Source: JBBIQH01 sp964475945 (GTDB lineage: Archaea > Thermoproteota > Nitrososphaeria > Nitrososphaerales > Nitrosocaldaceae). From it: a stretch of DNA of 61,704 bases. The notes under the pieces are model-generated. The model had not been told where the DNA came from. It did not search any database and saw only the letters and a program-made list of their open reading frames with translations. Location: contig CAYYYF010000008.1 of the NCBI GenBank assembly GCA_964475945.1, forward strand, positions 1-61,704. Reading direction: 5' to 3'. The stretch's first letter is position 1, and each line of letters starts with the position of its first letter. Made by a program: the position numbers and the translations under genes. Shown here in pieces: positions 1-8,413 of this stretch.

Positions 1-489
1 CTCAACCTTATGGTGATCATTATTACCATACTGCACCATTACATGTATGCAAGCATTAAGGTTAACAGCAAATGAGGTAAGGAAGTGCTCTATATCCTCT
101 TTTGCTACATCTTCTACACCACCATTTATCTTCAGATCAATTACGTAATAGGGCCTCCTAACAAGGTCTACCGCTGCAACCGCTAATGCATCATCCATAG
201 GTACTATAGCATGACCGAACCTTGCTATACCATCCCTAGATGCCAGTGCCTTATCCATTGCTATGCCTAATGCTATTGCTGTATCCTCTATAAGATGGTG
301 TATTATACCATCCTTGCTTATGCACTTTAACCTTAGATCTATAGAGGAGTGCTTTGCTAGAGATGCTATAAGATGATCCATGAATCTTACCCCAGTATCT
401 ATACTATACTCTCCTTTTCCATCTATCTCAACCACTACACTTATACTAGTCTCATTCGTAACCCTCTCATACTCTGCATGCCTAGGCAT
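1..489 (-). CDS. hisB: Imidazoleglycerol-phosphate dehydratase (HisB), 3' end beyond window
   Basis: Histidine biosynthesis enzyme that dehydrates imidazole glycerol phosphate to imidazole acetol phosphate using two Mn ions. The first 163 codons are visible. They show the family order: an ETSISVVVEIDGKGEYSIDTG strand near residue 13, the metal motif FMDHLIASLAKHS, then HHLIEDTAIALG, RFGHAIVPMDDALA and a late DHHK. The gene is open to the window edge, so the last part (about 30 residues by family length) is missing. The ATG at 489 is about 25 bp from a TATA-like element shared with the divergent nuclease gene, which fits a leaderless transcript. Family assignment is firm. Confidence 0.93.
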   Translation of the reverse strand, partial: MPRHAEYERVTNETSISVVVEIDGKGEYSIDTGVRFMDHLIASLAKHSSIDLRLKCISKDGIIHHLIEDTAIALGIAMDKALASRDGIARFGHAIVPMDDALAVAAVDLVRRPYYVIDLKINGGVEDVAKEDIEHFLTSFAVNLNACIHVMVQYGNNDHHKVE

Positions 490-506
490 AATACAGTATT
501 AACAAA

Positions 507-517
507 ACCTTTTAAAT
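507..517. promoter_or_regulatory. Shared palindromic TATA element for hisB and nuclease gene
   Basis: TTTAAA at 511-516 is self-complementary and centred at 513.5. That is 24.5 bp from the first base of the + start codon (538) and 24.5 bp from that of the - start codon (489). No other TATA-like stretch is present in the 48-bp gap, so one element probably serves both leaderless genes. Confidence 0.6.
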
Positions 518-537
518 TCCTACCCATAGCCCATCTT

Positions 538-1089
538 ATGAAGGTATTAGTAGTTATTACATTACTCTTAATGCTTATACCTTTTTCTTATGCAGAGGAT
601 CTTGTATCCTTGGTTAAGGTTGTAAGGGTTGTAGATGGTGATACTATAATAGTAAGGGGTGTTGAAGGATTTAACAAGGGAGAGGAGTTCAGGGTTAGGT
701 TTGCTGATATAAATGCACCAGAGTTAAGCACCCCTGAAGGCAAAATCTCAAAGAGTTACTTGGAGGATATACTAAGGGATAAGGATATGTTACTCCTTGA
801 TGTCGATGATAAGTACATTTATGATAGGTATGGGAGGGTGGTTGCTGTTGTTTATATAATAAATGAGGAGAATGGTAGCTATAGGCTTAAGAATCTTAAT
901 GAGTACCTTGTCAGGGAAGGCTATGCTGCATACAATGATTATGATAATGCATTCAATCCTAGAGAATGGGTATATGAGATGGATTGTAATGATACATATG
1001 TGCTAAGGTGCATACCAGATCTACCCATACCTATTATTGCTTTGTGTATTGGGGTAGCATCAAGCATACTTATCAAGCGTATAATATAA
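538..1089 (+). CDS. Secreted thermonuclease (SNase-fold), membrane-anchored
   Basis: Staphylococcal-nuclease-like protein, 183 aa. Residues 1-19 form a signal peptide (MKVLVVITLLLMLIPFSYA). The nuclease core follows: VVDGDT, then RVRFADINAPE (the catalytic Arg and Asp region), an ERK-type Glu in LSTPEGK, and DRYGRVVA carrying the second catalytic Arg. The last about 20 residues are a hydrophobic helix ending in KRII, suggesting a C-terminal membrane anchor with the enzyme facing outside. An upstream in-frame ATG at 373 lies inside hisB and would destroy the signal peptide, so 538 was chosen; the TATA element 25 bp upstream agrees. Likely role is extracellular nucleic acid scavenging; substrate is inferred. 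Confidence 0.85.
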   Translation: MKVLVVITLLLMLIPFSYAEDLVSLVKVVRVVDGDTIIVRGVEGFNKGEEFRVRFADINAPELSTPEGKISKSYLEDILRDKDMLLLDVDDKYIYDRYGRVVAVVYIINEENGSYRLKNLNEYLVREGYAAYNDYDNAFNPREWVYEMDCNDTYVLRCIPDLPIPIIALCIGVASSILIKRII

Positions 1090-1114
1090 TTTAGGCTTAT
1101 ACAGAGTAATTATT

Positions 1115-2725
1115 ATGTATACATTAGATAGCATATGTGATGAGATAATTAAGGAATTAATCATACATATGCAGAAGTTTAAAGAACAAGACTATAACAA
1201 GTGTAAGAGTATAGTGAATAGGATAGTAAAGGATGTATGTGCAAAACATTCATTACCTACACTCCCAAAGTACTCAGATATCCTCTCTGCTTTATCAAGG
1301 TACAACCTTAGCGATGAGGATTATGCCTTGCTTAGAAGGGTACTCATGGTAAGACCTGCTAGGAGTGCATCTGGGGTAACAGTTATCTCTGTGATGCCCA
1401 TGCCATACCCATGCCCACATGGGAGATGCATCTACTGCCCAGGGGGTGTTGAGGTTAACATACCAAATAGTTACACAGAATCATCGCCAGCAACCATAGT
1501 TGCCAAGAGATACTCATATGATCCATACATGCAGATAAGATCAAAGCTAGATGTATTTGCAAGGGATGGGCATTATATAAACAAGGTAGAGCTTGTTATA
1601 GTTGGAGGCACATTCTTGTTTATGCCCCTAGATTACCAGAGGTTCTTCATAAAGTCATGCTATGATGCATTAAATGGGTTCAGGGCAGAAAGCCTAGAGG
1701 AAGCAATAAAGGCAAATGAGGGTGCTGCTGTAAGGAATGTAGGGTTTACCGTTGAGACTAAGCCAGATTACTGTAAGAGGGAGCATGTTGATCTGATGCT
1801 TAGTTATGGGATAACCAGGGTTGAGATTGGTGTACAAGCATTAAGGGATAATATATACAAGTTAGTTAATAGAGGTCATACTCTGCAAGATGTTGTAGAT
1901 GCATTTAGAGTAGCAAGGGATGCTGGTTATAAGATAGTTGCCCATATGATGCCTGGGCTGTACGGATCAAGCCTAGAAGAGGATTTTAAGGATTTTACTA
2001 TGCTATTCAACGATGATAGGTTCAAACCAGATATGATAAAGATTTACCCTACACTTGTGATAAAGGGTACTCCATTATACGAACTATACATGAGGGGGGA
2101 GTATGAAGCATACAGAGAGGAGGAGATGGTTGATCTTATAGCTAAGGTTAAGAGTATAGTACCAAAATGGGTAAGGATAATGCGTATACAGAGGGAGGTT
2201 GATAAGGATGAGATAGTAGCAGGGGTTAAGCATGGTAACCTTAGGGAGTTAGCACTCAAGAAGCTAAGGGATAAAGGTATGGAGTGTAGATGCATAAGGT
2301 GCAGAGAGGCAGGGCTCAAGTTGAGGGGTTCGAGTATAGATGGGGATGTTAAACTGCTAAGGGAGGATTACAATGCAAGCAATGGGAGGGAGGTATTCCT
2401 ATCGTATGAGAGCGATAATACCTTATTCGGGTTCTTAAGGTTAAGGAGGCCTAGTAGCAATGCACATAGAGAAGAGGTTAAGGATGCGTGTATAGTTAGG
2501 GAGTTACACGTTTATGGGCAGGCTGTACCTTTAAGCAGCAGATATGAATGGAGTTACCAGCATAGAGGCTTTGGTAGAATGCTTATACAAGAGGCTGAGC
2601 GTATTGCTAAAGAGGAGTTCAATGTAAGCAAGATACTTGTTATAAGTGCTGTAGGTACAAGAGAGTATTATAGAAGGTTAGGGTATCATAGGGAAGGGCC
2701 TTACATGGCAAAGGATCTTGCATAG
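1115..2725 (+). CDS. elp3: Elp3 tRNA uridine-34 carboxymethyl-transferase
   Basis: Radical SAM/acetyltransferase that installs cm5U-type modifications at wobble U34 of tRNA. The 536 aa protein has an N-terminal Elp3-specific region, the Cx4Cx2C cluster motif at C100, C105 and C108 (CPHGRCIYC), strands typical of the radical SAM barrel (VVGGTFLFMP, FTVETKPDYC, RVEIGVQ) and a GNAT acetyltransferase domain from about residue 395 (GFGRMLIQEAERIA, ending REGPYMAKDL). It keeps the Cys-rich ECRCIRCREAG linker seen in the family. It starts 25 bp after the nuclease gene and may be co-transcribed. Assignment is firm. Confidence 0.95.
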   Translation: MYTLDSICDEIIKELIIHMQKFKEQDYNKCKSIVNRIVKDVCAKHSLPTLPKYSDILSALSRYNLSDEDYALLRRVLMVRPARSASGVTVISVMPMPYPCPHGRCIYCPGGVEVNIPNSYTESSPATIVAKRYSYDPYMQIRSKLDVFARDGHYINKVELVIVGGTFLFMPLDYQRFFIKSCYDALNGFRAESLEEAIKANEGAAVRNVGFTVETKPDYCKREHVDLMLSYGITRVEIGVQALRDNIYKLVNRGHTLQDVVDAFRVARDAGYKIVAHMMPGLYGSSLEEDFKDFTMLFNDDRFKPDMIKIYPTLVIKGTPLYELYMRGEYEAYREEEMVDLIAKVKSIVPKWVRIMRIQREVDKDEIVAGVKHGNLRELALKKLRDKGMECRCIRCREAGLKLRGSSIDGDVKLLREDYNASNGREVFLSYESDNTLFGFLRLRRPSSNAHREEVKDACIVRELHVYGQAVPLSSRYEWSYQHRGFGRMLIQEAERIAKEEFNVSKILVISAVGTREYYRRLGYHREGPYMAKDLA

Positions 2726-2726
2726 C

Positions 2727-2803
2727 TATACTTATTTGTATAGCTTAAGCATGGTTTAATATTAACATTTTACGCTTGCAGATATACTGATTTGTATAGT
2801 TTA
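2727..2803. repeat. Two near-identical 21-bp direct repeats behind elp3
   Basis: TATACTTATTTGTATAGCTT at 2727 recurs at 2783 (2783-2803) with 19 of 21 positions equal. The first copy lies in a perfect 7-bp inverted repeat, GCTATAC at 2725-2731 and GTATAGC at 2738-2744, which starts at the last base of the elp3 stop codon. It could be a 3' hairpin or an operator pair; neither is proven. Confidence 0.4.
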
Positions 2804-2856
2804 AAAATTTTTGGCCTTATTACTGTATTATTGTTGCAAATAAACAGTATATACTA

Positions 2857-2875
2857 TATTTAATTTTTTAATTTT
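2857..2875 (+). terminator. T-tract terminator between elp3 and the dehydrogenase
   Basis: The + strand carries a run made almost only of T with short A interruptions, the usual form of an intrinsic archaeal terminator. It lies 130 bp after elp3 in a 286-bp gene-free gap that otherwise shows no ORF with coding character. Confidence 0.35.
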
Positions 2876-3011
2876 ACTTAGAAATCTCAAAGTATGTCAG
2901 ACAGCCTTTTAGAACCGATCTTTCCATATAACCATCTGAAAGATTAGAGTAAAATTTAAATAAAAGATATGATAGAAAACCTTAAATATTTAATCCTAGT
3001 GCTTACTCTAA

Positions 3012-4034
3012 CTATGGTACTATATACCCTCTACCTATCACTGCACCTTGCCTTAGCATATTGAATGCCTCGTTAACCTCATCCAACTTAAACCTTCTAT
3101 TTGCTATGCTCCTTATCCTCCCCTCTGCTGCTAGCCTAACCAACTCCTCAAGCTCATCCTTTGTGCCTACCAATGAGCCTGCTATAGAGAATTCTTTAAG
3201 TACTGTAACCTGTGGATTTATACTTACAGGCTTGTTGCTTACCCCAACCAGAATTAATCTACCACCATTAGCAAGCATACTTAAGCAATTGCTTATAGAC
3301 TCATCACTTATAACAAAGTCTAGGATAACATCTGCGCCTAGCCCATCAGTAGCCCTCTTAACCTCCTTCCTTAAATTGGTAGTCTTTACATTTATAACAT
3401 AATCAGCACCTAGACTCTCAGCATACTTGAGCCTCTCCTCACTCCTTGCTAATGCTATAGTATATGCTCCCATAACCTTTGCTAACTGTAATGCATATAA
3501 CCCTACACCACCAGCACCGTATATAACAACACTCTCCCCTATCCTAACCTTTGCTATACTCTTAACGGCATGGTAAGCAGTTATACCAGCACAGCCTAGA
3601 GTAGCAGCAAACTCTATGGCAAGGTTGTTAGGCAACCTAACTAATCTATCCGCCTTAACCTTACAGTACTCAGCATAGCCTCCATCATCTGAGAACCCAT
3701 AACCCTCCCTCTCAAACAAGTATCTACACCGCATACCATACCCTTGCATGCAATATCTGCACTTGCCACATGGGCTCAAGAAGTGCACTAATACTCTATC
3801 CATGGTATTAAAATCATTTACCCTTGAGCCTACATCAACAACCTCACCTGCTATCTCATGCCCTAGAGTAACAGGTGGATCTGCTGCTATAACACCGTCA
3901 ACAACATGCACATCACTGTAGCATATGCCAGCAGCCTTTACCCTTATAAGCACCTCATCATCCCCAACCTTAGGCTTCTCTATATCCTCTACCCTTAATG
4001 GTTTACCTACCTCATAGAACCTTGCTGCCCTCAT
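3012..4034 (-). CDS. Zinc-dependent alcohol dehydrogenase (MDR family)
   Basis: Medium-chain NAD(P)-dependent dehydrogenase, 340 aa from the ATG at 4034. Catalytic zinc ligands are C38 (GICYSD), H59/E60 (GHE) and C148; the structural zinc is held by C89, C92, C95 and C103 (CGKCRYCMQGYGMRC). The Rossmann motif GAGGVG is at 173-178. An in-frame start five codons upstream (4049) exists but is less typical of the family. The 46-aa zinc-finger gene ends 30 bp upstream on the same strand and is probably in the same transcript. Substrate cannot be told from sequence; a primary or secondary alcohol/aldehyde is likely. Confidence 0.9.
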   Translation of the reverse strand: MRAARFYEVGKPLRVEDIEKPKVGDDEVLIRVKAAGICYSDVHVVDGVIAADPPVTLGHEIAGEVVDVGSRVNDFNTMDRVLVHFLSPCGKCRYCMQGYGMRCRYLFEREGYGFSDDGGYAEYCKVKADRLVRLPNNLAIEFAATLGCAGITAYHAVKSIAKVRIGESVVIYGAGGVGLYALQLAKVMGAYTIALARSEERLKYAESLGADYVINVKTTNLRKEVKRATDGLGADVILDFVISDESISNCLSMLANGGRLILVGVSNKPVSINPQVTVLKEFSIAGSLVGTKDELEELVRLAAEGRIRSIANRRFKLDEVNEAFNMLRQGAVIGRGYIVP

Positions 4035-4064
4035 GTGTAACCTATGCACTACCCTAAAATATGC

Positions 4065-4205
4065 TTATCTTGAGTCACATGCACAACCATCCTCTGAGGT
4101 ATATGCACTTATACCATACCTTCTTGCGCATACTCTACATATGCTATCGTTGAATTCATTATCATCAAGTAGTGAGCTGCAGAAGGCACATACCCTCCTA
4201 CCCAT
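4065..4205 (-). CDS. 46-aa zinc-finger microprotein
   Basis: Small ORF, 46 codons plus TAA. It has two CxxC knuckles, C6/C9 (CAFC) and C23/C26 (CRVC), and a CAC near the end, so it should bind one zinc ion. No wider family is recognised. The ATG at 4205 is 23.5 bp from a palindromic TATTAATA and fits leaderless expression, and the gene runs into the dehydrogenase with a 30-bp gap. Overlapping open frames on the + strand and in another - frame look like shadows. It may be a regulator or accessory of the dehydrogenase; that is inference. Confidence 0.6.
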   Translation of the reverse strand: MGRRVCAFCSSLLDDNEFNDSICRVCARRYGISAYTSEDGCACDSR

Positions 4206-4224
4206 AGTAATGCTAGGATCAAAG

Positions 4225-4232
4225 TATTAATA
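4225..4232. promoter_or_regulatory. Shared palindromic TATA element TATTAATA
   Basis: Perfect 8-bp palindrome centred at 4228.5. It is 25.5 bp from the + start at 4254 and 23.5 bp from the - start at 4205. The two start codons are 49 bp apart, as at 489/538 and 52846/52895. Confidence 0.55.
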
Positions 4233-4253
4233 ACTCTTTCATGGTAGTATGCT

Positions 4254-4802
4254 ATGCCAAAGACATACTCTGTGCAAAGGTTAGCATTGAATGCAAAGGC
4301 TATTGACTTTAGACTCCTAGGGATAGATGGCAAGTATTATACGTTAAGCGACTTCAAGAAGGATCTCCTGCTTATAATATTCATGGCAAACCACTGCCCA
4401 TATGTTAGGGCAAGGATGGATGATATAAACATGCTCTATGATAGGTTCCATGATAGGGTGGATATAGTTGGGATAAACAGCAATGACCCAGAGTATGAGG
4501 GTGAGGGGTATGAGAATATGAGGTTATTCGCCAAGGAGTTTAATGTAAGGTTCCCATACCTATTCGATGAGAGGCAGGAGGTTGCTAAGGCATATGGTGC
4601 AGCATGCACACCAGATCCATTCCTATTCGATAAAGAAAGGAGGCTAATCTACCATGGTAGGATAAACGATGCTATGAACCCTGATGCAAAGCCTACTGTG
4701 CAGATAATGGCTAATAATATAGAGAAGATATTAAAAGGGGAGAGGATAGAGAAGTGGTTCGATCCATCTGTAGGATGTTCAATAAAGTGGAGGCATAAGT
4801 AA
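4254..4802 (+). CDS. Thioredoxin-fold (AhpC/TlpA-like) redox protein
   Basis: Cytosolic 182-aa thioredoxin-superfamily protein of the redoxin group. After a strand-rich N-terminus (FRLLGIDGKYYTLSDF, the usual entry of AhpC/TSA and TlpA domains) comes LLIIFMANHCPYVRA with the likely active cysteine C48 in HCPYV. A second cysteine, C118 (CTPDPFLFD), lies where a cis-Pro loop is expected and could act as resolving residue. There is no signal peptide. It probably reduces peroxides or protein disulfides, but the partner is unknown. It is divergently transcribed from the zinc-finger/dehydrogenase pair through a shared promoter. Confidence 0.8.
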   Translation: MPKTYSVQRLALNAKAIDFRLLGIDGKYYTLSDFKKDLLLIIFMANHCPYVRARMDDINMLYDRFHDRVDIVGINSNDPEYEGEGYENMRLFAKEFNVRFPYLFDERQEVAKAYGAACTPDPFLFDKERRLIYHGRINDAMNPDAKPTVQIMANNIEKILKGERIEKWFDPSVGCSIKWRHK

Positions 4803-4849
4803 GCGATAAGTATACATTATTTTAATTATTGTTTTGCATCGATTATTAA

Positions 4850-5173
4850 TTAATTACTAGTATCTTTAACATCACTTACTTTAAGATCACTATCCTTCCT
4901 CCTTGCCCTTCTCCTTACCTTCTCATTCCATGCATAGAATGTCTGCCCATAACGCTCAACAACCTTGATAGGGAAGTATTCATCCTTTGCAACAGACTCA
5001 ACATGTTTTGCCCTAAGCAACTGGCATATCTGGTATACAGTTGTCATATCTATACCTGTGTTGTTGCTTATCTCCTCATATGTCCATGCCATGCGAGCGT
5101 TACGCTTAAGGAACTCCTTTATTATCACTATTGGATCCTCCGACTCATTCAACTCTTCTACAGGTATGGGCAT
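4850..5173 (-). CDS. Winged-helix DNA-binding protein
   Basis: 107 aa from the ATG at 5173. Residues about 10-85 read as a winged helix: FLKRNARMAWTYEEISNNTG, then a recognition helix MTTVYQICQLLRAKHV and a beta wing with YFPIKVVERYGQTFYAW. The tail is basic then acidic. A longer frame reaches 5242, but TATAATTATA at 5192-5201 lies about 24 bp upstream of 5173 and would be inside the longer version, so the shorter start is preferred. Divergent from psmB; target unknown. Confidence 0.65.
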   Translation of the reverse strand: MPIPVEELNESEDPIVIIKEFLKRNARMAWTYEEISNNTGIDMTTVYQICQLLRAKHVESVAKDEYFPIKVVERYGQTFYAWNEKVRRRARRKDSDLKVSDVKDTSN

Positions 5174-5247
5174 AGATACCCATAACCCATGTATAATTAT
5201 AAACTTTAGTAGAGAGCAAGACTTATTTATGGCTTGTAACATACTTT

Positions 5248-5904
5248 ATGCGTCTAGGAGGTTGCTTGTTCTTGCATGAGTATGTTAATGCAAATAGGCT
5301 ACATGGGACAACTACAGTAGGCTTACAGTGCAAGGATGGTGTAGTGCTTGCAACAGATACTAGGGCTACTGCTGGGTATCTCTTCATAGCGCATAGGCAT
5401 GTAAGGAAGATAGCAAAGGTAGATGAGCATGTTGCATTAACCATCGCTGGAAGTGTAGCAGATGCACAGAACATGATAGATATATTAAGATATCATGCAA
5501 ACATCTACAGGATAGAGAATAGAGTACCAATACCAGTCAGATCAGTAGCAAGGTTAGCAGCAAATGTATTCTTTGCACAGAGGTTCTACCCATTACTTGC
5601 GCAGATAATAGTTGGAGGGTATGATGCTGATGGGCCAGTAGTGTATAGTGTTGACTTCTTCGGCTCCTTGAATAAAGAGGTTTATGTATCAACAGGCTCT
5701 GGCTCCCCAGTTGCATATGGTATACTTGAGAATGAGTTTAGGGAGGATATGGGTGTAGATGAGGCAGCAAAGGTTGCTATAAAGGCTATAGCAGCAGCAA
5801 TAATGCGTAATGCTGGTACAGGGGATGGCATAGATGCTGTAATAATAGATAAGAATGGGTATAGGGAGTTGAGTAGAAAGGTCTTTGAGGTAAGTATAGA
5901 GTAG
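5248..5904 (+). CDS. psmB: Proteasome beta subunit (N-terminal Thr hydrolase)
   Basis: Catalytic ring subunit of the archaeal 20S proteasome, 218 aa with a 20-residue propeptide cut at G20-T21 (HGTTTVG), which exposes the nucleophile T21. The family residues DTRAT, K in VRKIAKVD, GSGSP and GTGDGIDAVII are all present, so the subunit should be active. It is followed after 16 bp by the aCPSF1 gene, a frequent archaeal arrangement linking protein and RNA turnover. A PAC2-family assembly-chaperone-like gene is elsewhere in the window (33034-33786). Confidence 0.96.
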   Translation: MRLGGCLFLHEYVNANRLHGTTTVGLQCKDGVVLATDTRATAGYLFIAHRHVRKIAKVDEHVALTIAGSVADAQNMIDILRYHANIYRIENRVPIPVRSVARLAANVFFAQRFYPLLAQIIVGGYDADGPVVYSVDFFGSLNKEVYVSTGSGSPVAYGILENEFREDMGVDEAAKVAIKAIAAAIMRNAGTGDGIDAVIIDKNGYRELSRKVFEVSIE

Positions 5905-5920
5905 GAAGAAAGGAAGAAGG

Positions 5921-7945
5921 ATGAGCAAGGTAAGGTCTAACAGTATTCAGGAAGTGATAGCGGTAATACTCCAGAGTATACCTAGTGATGCTGCTATAAC
6001 CAAGATAGAGTATGAGGGTCCAATGATAGCAATATACACAAGGAACCCTAGGTATCTACTTGAGAACAATACCATAATCTCAAACATAGTTAAGACGATA
6101 AAGAAGAGGATTGTAATAAGGACAGATGAAAGTATAAGGAAGAGTGAGGAGGAGGCAAGGAAGGTAATAATGCAACTCATACCAAAGGAGGTTGGTATAG
6201 TTGGCACATTCTTTGATACAGCATTAGGGGAGGTTACGATAGATGTTAAGAAGCCTTGGATGCTTATACATGATGAGGAAAGGGATGAGAGTATAGCAGG
6301 GGTAGGGGTAGAGGAAGAGGCTACAGATGAGGTTAATTCGCTTCAAGCACATCAAGCACAGCTACAGAAGCAGATGCAGATGCAGGCATTATTAACAGAG
6401 CTTGTTAGCGCAACTGGTTGGAAGGTAAATATAAGGAAGGCCTCACATATACCATCTGAGAGCATAAACCAGGTCAACTATACAAAGAAGCTTGCTGCAA
6501 ATGAGAGGTATAAGCTGCTTAGGAGCTTTGGTGAGAGCATATTCAGGCAGAGACTTATGGAGGATACAGAGGCTACACTAGTTACCCTAGGGGGGTTCTC
6601 AGAGGTTGGTAGATCATGCATGCTCCTTACAACAAGGGAGAGCAAAATAATGCTTGATGCTGGTATAAACCCTGGTGCAAGTAGTAGCATAAATGCAATG
6701 CCTAGGCTTGATTGGTTAGGCTTTGATCTTGATGAGATAGATGCTGTTGTTATAAGCCATGCTCATCTAGACCATACAGGCTTCCTGCCACTATTATTCA
6801 AGTATGGATACAAGGGCCCTGTATACTGCACAGAGCCTACATTACCCTTAATGACACTCATACAGATGGATATGATAAAGGTTGCAGGGAGCGAGGGTGA
6901 GATACCTTTATACACTGAGAGAGATATAAAAGAGGTTATAAAGCATACAGTAACCCTACCATACAAGACAGTTACAGATATAGCACCAGATGTTAAGCTT
7001 GTATTCTCTAACGCTGGGCATATCCTAGGCTCTGCTACTGTGCACCTGCATATAGGTAATGGTGACCATAACGTGGTATATACAGGGGATCTGAAGTATG
7101 GTAAGAGCCAGTTACTTGAGAGTGCATCATGGAACTATCCAAGGGTTGAGACCTTGATAATAGAGAGCACGTATGGGGCAAAGGAGGATATAATGCCTAG
7201 TAGGGAAGAGGTTGAGAGCAACTTTGCTAACTCAATAAATAGCGTACTTAAGGAAGGAGGTAAGGTATTGATACCAGTTCCAGCTGTAGGTAGGGCACAA
7301 GAGATACTCATGGTGATAGATCGTCATATGAAGAACAAGAACCTGATAGAGGCACCAGTATTCATAGAGGGTATGATCTCTGAGGCAAGTGCAATTCACG
7401 TTGCATATCCAGAGTACCTTGCTAGGGAGTTAAGGCAGAGAATACTAGAGGTTGATGATAACCCATTCACATCAGAGTACTTTACGACAGTTGAGAATAC
7501 AAGTACCAGGGAAGAGGCGCTAAGAGAAGGGCCTGCTATAATAATGGCTACATCAGGTATGCTTGAGGGAGGACCTGTTATAGAGTACTTTAGGAGCATA
7601 GCAAAGGATAGCAGGAATAAGATACTCTTTGTATCATACCAGGTTAATGGTACTCTAGGCAGAAGGGTACTTGATGGCTCAAGGCAGGTATCTCTTATGG
7701 GCAAGGATTGCAAGGTTGAGGTTATAGATATACATGCACAGGTCGAGAAGATAGAGGGGTTCAGTGGACATAGTGATTATAACCAACTTATATCATATGT
7801 AAGCAAGTTAAAGCCAAAACTAAAGAGGGTTATAGTTAACCATGGTGAGAAGAGGAAGGTTGAAAGCCTTGCATCATCTATATCAAGGGTACTGAAGATA
7901 CCAGCTATATATCCTAGTGTAAGAGAGGCTATAAGACTCTATTAG
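5921..7945 (+). CDS. fttA: aCPSF1/FttA: KH-domain beta-CASP ribonuclease, transcription termination factor
   Basis: Archaeal CPSF73-like protein that cleaves nascent RNA and terminates transcription. The 674 aa contain N-terminal KH-like domains (about 1-200), a metallo-beta-lactamase core with SHAHLDHTG near residue 280 and GHILGSATVHL, and beta-CASP motifs (IPVPAVGRAQEIL; MATSGMLEGGPV; GFSGHSDYNQL; VNHGEK). All expected zinc ligands are visible. It is longer than typical aCPSF1 (about 635 aa) because of a Gln-rich linker (QAHQAQLQKQMQMQ) near residue 145. It is the second gene of the psmB transcript. Confidence 0.95.
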   Translation: MSKVRSNSIQEVIAVILQSIPSDAAITKIEYEGPMIAIYTRNPRYLLENNTIISNIVKTIKKRIVIRTDESIRKSEEEARKVIMQLIPKEVGIVGTFFDTALGEVTIDVKKPWMLIHDEERDESIAGVGVEEEATDEVNSLQAHQAQLQKQMQMQALLTELVSATGWKVNIRKASHIPSESINQVNYTKKLAANERYKLLRSFGESIFRQRLMEDTEATLVTLGGFSEVGRSCMLLTTRESKIMLDAGINPGASSSINAMPRLDWLGFDLDEIDAVVISHAHLDHTGFLPLLFKYGYKGPVYCTEPTLPLMTLIQMDMIKVAGSEGEIPLYTERDIKEVIKHTVTLPYKTVTDIAPDVKLVFSNAGHILGSATVHLHIGNGDHNVVYTGDLKYGKSQLLESASWNYPRVETLIIESTYGAKEDIMPSREEVESNFANSINSVLKEGGKVLIPVPAVGRAQEILMVIDRHMKNKNLIEAPVFIEGMISEASAIHVAYPEYLARELRQRILEVDDNPFTSEYFTTVENTSTREEALREGPAIIMATSGMLEGGPVIEYFRSIAKDSRNKILFVSYQVNGTLGRRVLDGSRQVSLMGKDCKVEVIDIHAQVEKIEGFSGHSDYNQLISYVSKLKPKLKRVIVNHGEKRKVESLASSISRVLKIPAIYPSVREAIRLY

Positions 7946-7963
7946 TTTATTATTTAATTTTTA
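7946..7963 (+). terminator. T-rich tract after aCPSF1 gene
   Basis: TTTATTATTTAATTTTTA begins right after the TAG of the aCPSF1 gene. U-rich ends of this kind are both the intrinsic archaeal terminator and the site type that FttA acts on. Confidence 0.45.
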
Positions 7964-8006
7964 TACTATAACAGCAAGAAGTCCTGCCAAGTATATAGCT
8001 CATCAA

Positions 8007-8285
8007 TTACTGGTATATATTCTTCCATATCTTTACATTAGATGGCACAATAACCAACCTCTCCTCCCCTAACCTTGCTATATCCCCATTAACCTTCTTT
8101 ACATACTTGAATATCTCCTCTACAACAGATTTAAGATCATCTATACTCTTCTCAGCCAAAGGGGTAACCCTAACTATAAGTATTGTATCACCTCGCTCTA
8201 TATCAGAGATTAACTTATCAAGGTCACCAAGATCCCTTAGGGTAGTAGTCTTAAGGTATAATACTATCTCGCTCCCCTTTTGCAT
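8007..8285 (-). CDS. sepF: SepF-like cell division protein
   Basis: 92-aa DUF552/SepF-type protein. It has the compact alternating fold of the family: IVLYLKTTTLRDLGDLDKLISDIERGDTILIVRVTPL, then a helix with EEIFKYVKKVNGDIARLGEERLVIVPSNVKIW, where GDIARLGEERL(V/I)VTP is the SepF signature. In archaea SepF anchors FtsZ to the membrane, but this copy lacks the usual N-terminal amphipathic helix and long linker, so a different partner or a soluble role is possible. It stands alone between convergent aCPSF1 and the PP-loop gene. Confidence 0.8.
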   Translation of the reverse strand: MQKGSEIVLYLKTTTLRDLGDLDKLISDIERGDTILIVRVTPLAEKSIDDLKSVVEEIFKYVKKVNGDIARLGEERLVIVPSNVKIWKNIYQ

Positions 8286-8413
8286 TATATTAATGTAAGC
8301 AGGTAATGATTTATCCTTACTTATTAAAGAAAATTAACCCCAGCGTTGATATATAGATAGTGCTGTAAATTCAATGATAATTCTTACATATTATACTATC
8401 TTGATGGTAATTT

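Noticed and set aside
373..537. Longer start for the secreted nuclease
   Set aside because: It lies inside hisB on the other strand and would bury the signal peptide; the TATA element fits the start at 538.
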